Below are positions 57,301-60,300 of a stretch of 64,000 bases of DNA, in pieces. This DNA is from Heliocidaris erythrogramma (lineage: Eukaryota; Echinodermata; Echinoidea; Camarodonta; Echinometridae): contig CM046856.1 in assembly GCA_025617745.1 (NCBI GenBank), positions 43,887,049 through 43,951,048 of the forward strand, written 5' to 3'. Every line of letters begins with the position of its first letter. Within the stretch, counting starts at the first letter, position 1. A model generated the notes under the pieces. The model searched no databases. It was not told the origin of the DNA and saw only the letters and a list, made by a program, of their open reading frames with translations. Both the position numbers and the translations under genes were made by a program.

Positions 57301-60300
57301 CTTAGTGTATGTTTTAATCAGTTATTTAGGTAAGGACCCCATTGGAAATAGCCATTTCGGCTTTCATGGGCTATCCTGTCATGGTACCTGGTTATGTTTG
57401 TATTGCAATATACCTGACGAATAAATCAAATCAAATCAAATGATAATTTTGTGTAAGAAAACCTGGAGAATTGACCGTGAATACGTCAAAATCGACTCCC
57501 CAAATTGGCAATTTGAGAATCGCTTAGATGTAGTGATATCATTTTTCAAATAGTCATAACTTTCTTATTCTTAGTCTGATTTCTTTCAAACATGTCACCA
57601 TCCTGTTTCTCTTCCTTTTCTTCTTTCAAACTAATTAACTTACGGTATTACAAAAGTTGGATTGCCCTTTAACATTCTCAGATATCTTGGAAGCCATTTT
57701 TATTGTAAGGTAAAACGGGGTGAATATAACAACAAAAACAGTGGTGGGGGGGGGGGGGGAGGGGGACGCGTTTTAGGTATTACTTTTTTTCCCCTCACGA
57801 ATCGTGCAGACCATATTTATTTTATTTCTTAAATCCATTAGCATCACCACTTTTACATGAAACGCATGAAACAAATATAAAAAATTAATCTAAAAAGAAT
57901 TTCTGAAGTACGATCGATAATGTTTCATATCAATCTGAGTTATTTTGAAAGTAATTTTACGTATTTAATGAATGTGTCATTACCATCTCCGCCACGGCGC
58001 CGATTACTACCTCGTGGTTTGACTTCCGTTTGTTCCTTTTCTTGATTTTTCTTTCCTCCTTGGAGAGAATAGAAAGAAGCACAGACATTCTTTTAACGAA
58101 TAAAAAAAAAACCTGGTGATGAGATCCTTGGGCGGATCCAGGATTTGGGAAAATAAAAGGCCCAATGTCGAAAAAGTACAGAATTAAGGGGGCTTTTTTA
58201 AATTGTGAACTGAAGGTACGCCAGTTGGGTTTCCAGGGGGGGGGGGGGGGGGGGGGGGGTACGTGCCGGTTTTCCCCCTATGTAAATTCGCCACTGGTGA
58301 GACATATACTGCTTGATATTTTAAAACACTCTTTCTACCGTTTTATTAATATGGATTTAATAAACGTTAATTAAATAAATGAAATGACGAAAAAGACATG
58401 GCGTGTTTTGGAGATTGACATGACTGCATCCTCTACCTAAGTTTAAACACCCGCCTCTGTCCATCTCTCTCTCCCTCCCTCTCACTCCACTATATGTGTC
58501 TGTCTCTCTTTCTCTCTCTCTCTCTCTCTCACACACACACTCATACGCATACACACACCCTCTCTCTCCCTCTCTCTTTCGTTGCAGGTGACAATGATAT
58601 GCAGAAAATTACATTTAAAAGTAATGTGGAATACGTGGTAATCTCATTAATACTCCTAAAGACTTGCCTTTTCGTGAACTCTCATTTGTAGACTCCTTAC
58701 CGCCTTTCTGCTTTTTCACTTTGGTGTTTTTCGTTTCTTTGGAGAAAAGATAAAACAATATTAGCTTCTCGCATTCAACATTAAACCAATCTTGTCATAA
58801 ATCTTCCTTAGTAAGCAAATATCAAAATATCCAAAGATTTCGATAAAATCCTTCTTGAAATGGATAATTGTCGTCAAATATGTGCTGATAAACTATTTTA
58901 ATTCTATTCATATATCATGCATTTATTGAAATCCTTTTATACAATAGATTAGAGAAGACTTTATTAATGAAGATTCATGATATCACTTCAAAAGTAAAAT
59001 TTTTCTATCGTCTAAGATACCTCCAAACACCTGACTCCTTATTCATGAATGATAATGTCATACATTTCTATTATCACTGTTGTTATAATTATCACTATTT
59101 TTCATTATTTTAATTATCATTATTACTACATAATTACTATCAATATTTGTTATTATTATCATTGTTATTATTGTTATCGTTATTATTATTATTATTATTA
59201 CTATTAGTAATAGTATTATTGTTATTATTATTACTATGATCATTATAATTATTATTAGCAGTATTATTAATATCATCATCATCTTCATCATCATTATAAT
59301 CTTGAGTGTAGTTATTTTTGTGTATTACCTAATAAATATTTAAGGAAGGCCTTTCAAGAAACCATGGCTACGTCCAGCTATTCATTTCACATGGGTTTTT
59401 TTTTGTATGACAGCAACTATATTAATGGAGTCCACCACACATTGGTTGTTGCTACGTTGGGCAAGCTTCTGGTAAGTATTGGGTTCATCTATAGCAATTT
59501 TCTGTTCAGTAATTATGCATACAGTGTGAATATCTTAGAAAACTAGTTTATACGTTTAGAAGGTCTCCTCCATGATTAACTCACTGCAAGCAGGGATAGA
59601 CAGAAGAGGTCGATAGCAACTTTTGTTTAAGAAATATGCATAAATTATGCATGCATCAGTAACCTGGCATATAATGTATAGGTAGACGTTCTCCTTCGTG
59701 CCTAAATCACTAGGGATAAGAGGTCCAAGTACTGTACATTATAGAAGAATCCATCATACAAATATTTACTGCCATGAGAGGCTCTAGTTGAAACTATGGC
59801 ACCAGAGGTGACGTGAATAGGACTATTTTCCTGAGGGGCGCATCATCACTAATGCTATGTGCTTGCTATGTACCTTTCTCGGAAGTGACAGTCTTTTCCT
59901 GTGTCGAATGGGAAACTTGAGTAAGGCCACTTTGCTTGATGTTCAAGTTCTGTAGACCTGAAAATCAACATGATTCGGTAAATAATGATGCAAACTTACT
60001 GTTCGTCTCTCCTTCATAAAACATCTTCTAAGTTGGATTGTTTTTTTTAACGTCTGTGTGGTGATTGTTCTAATCAGATAGTCATATAACATCACCCATA
60101 TGCACTGATATAAGGAATGGGTTTAACCGGTGTTGGAATCAAGATTGGAGAAGATATTCATGTATAATGCAAATATTTAGAAGTGTTGTGGTCTAGTGGA
60201 TAATTCCCCGGATTGTGAACAGCAAGCTACGCGTCCGAATCCCTGGAGAAGCACTAGTGTCTTTTGGAAAGACATTAATGTACATTTGCCACGCTCGACA

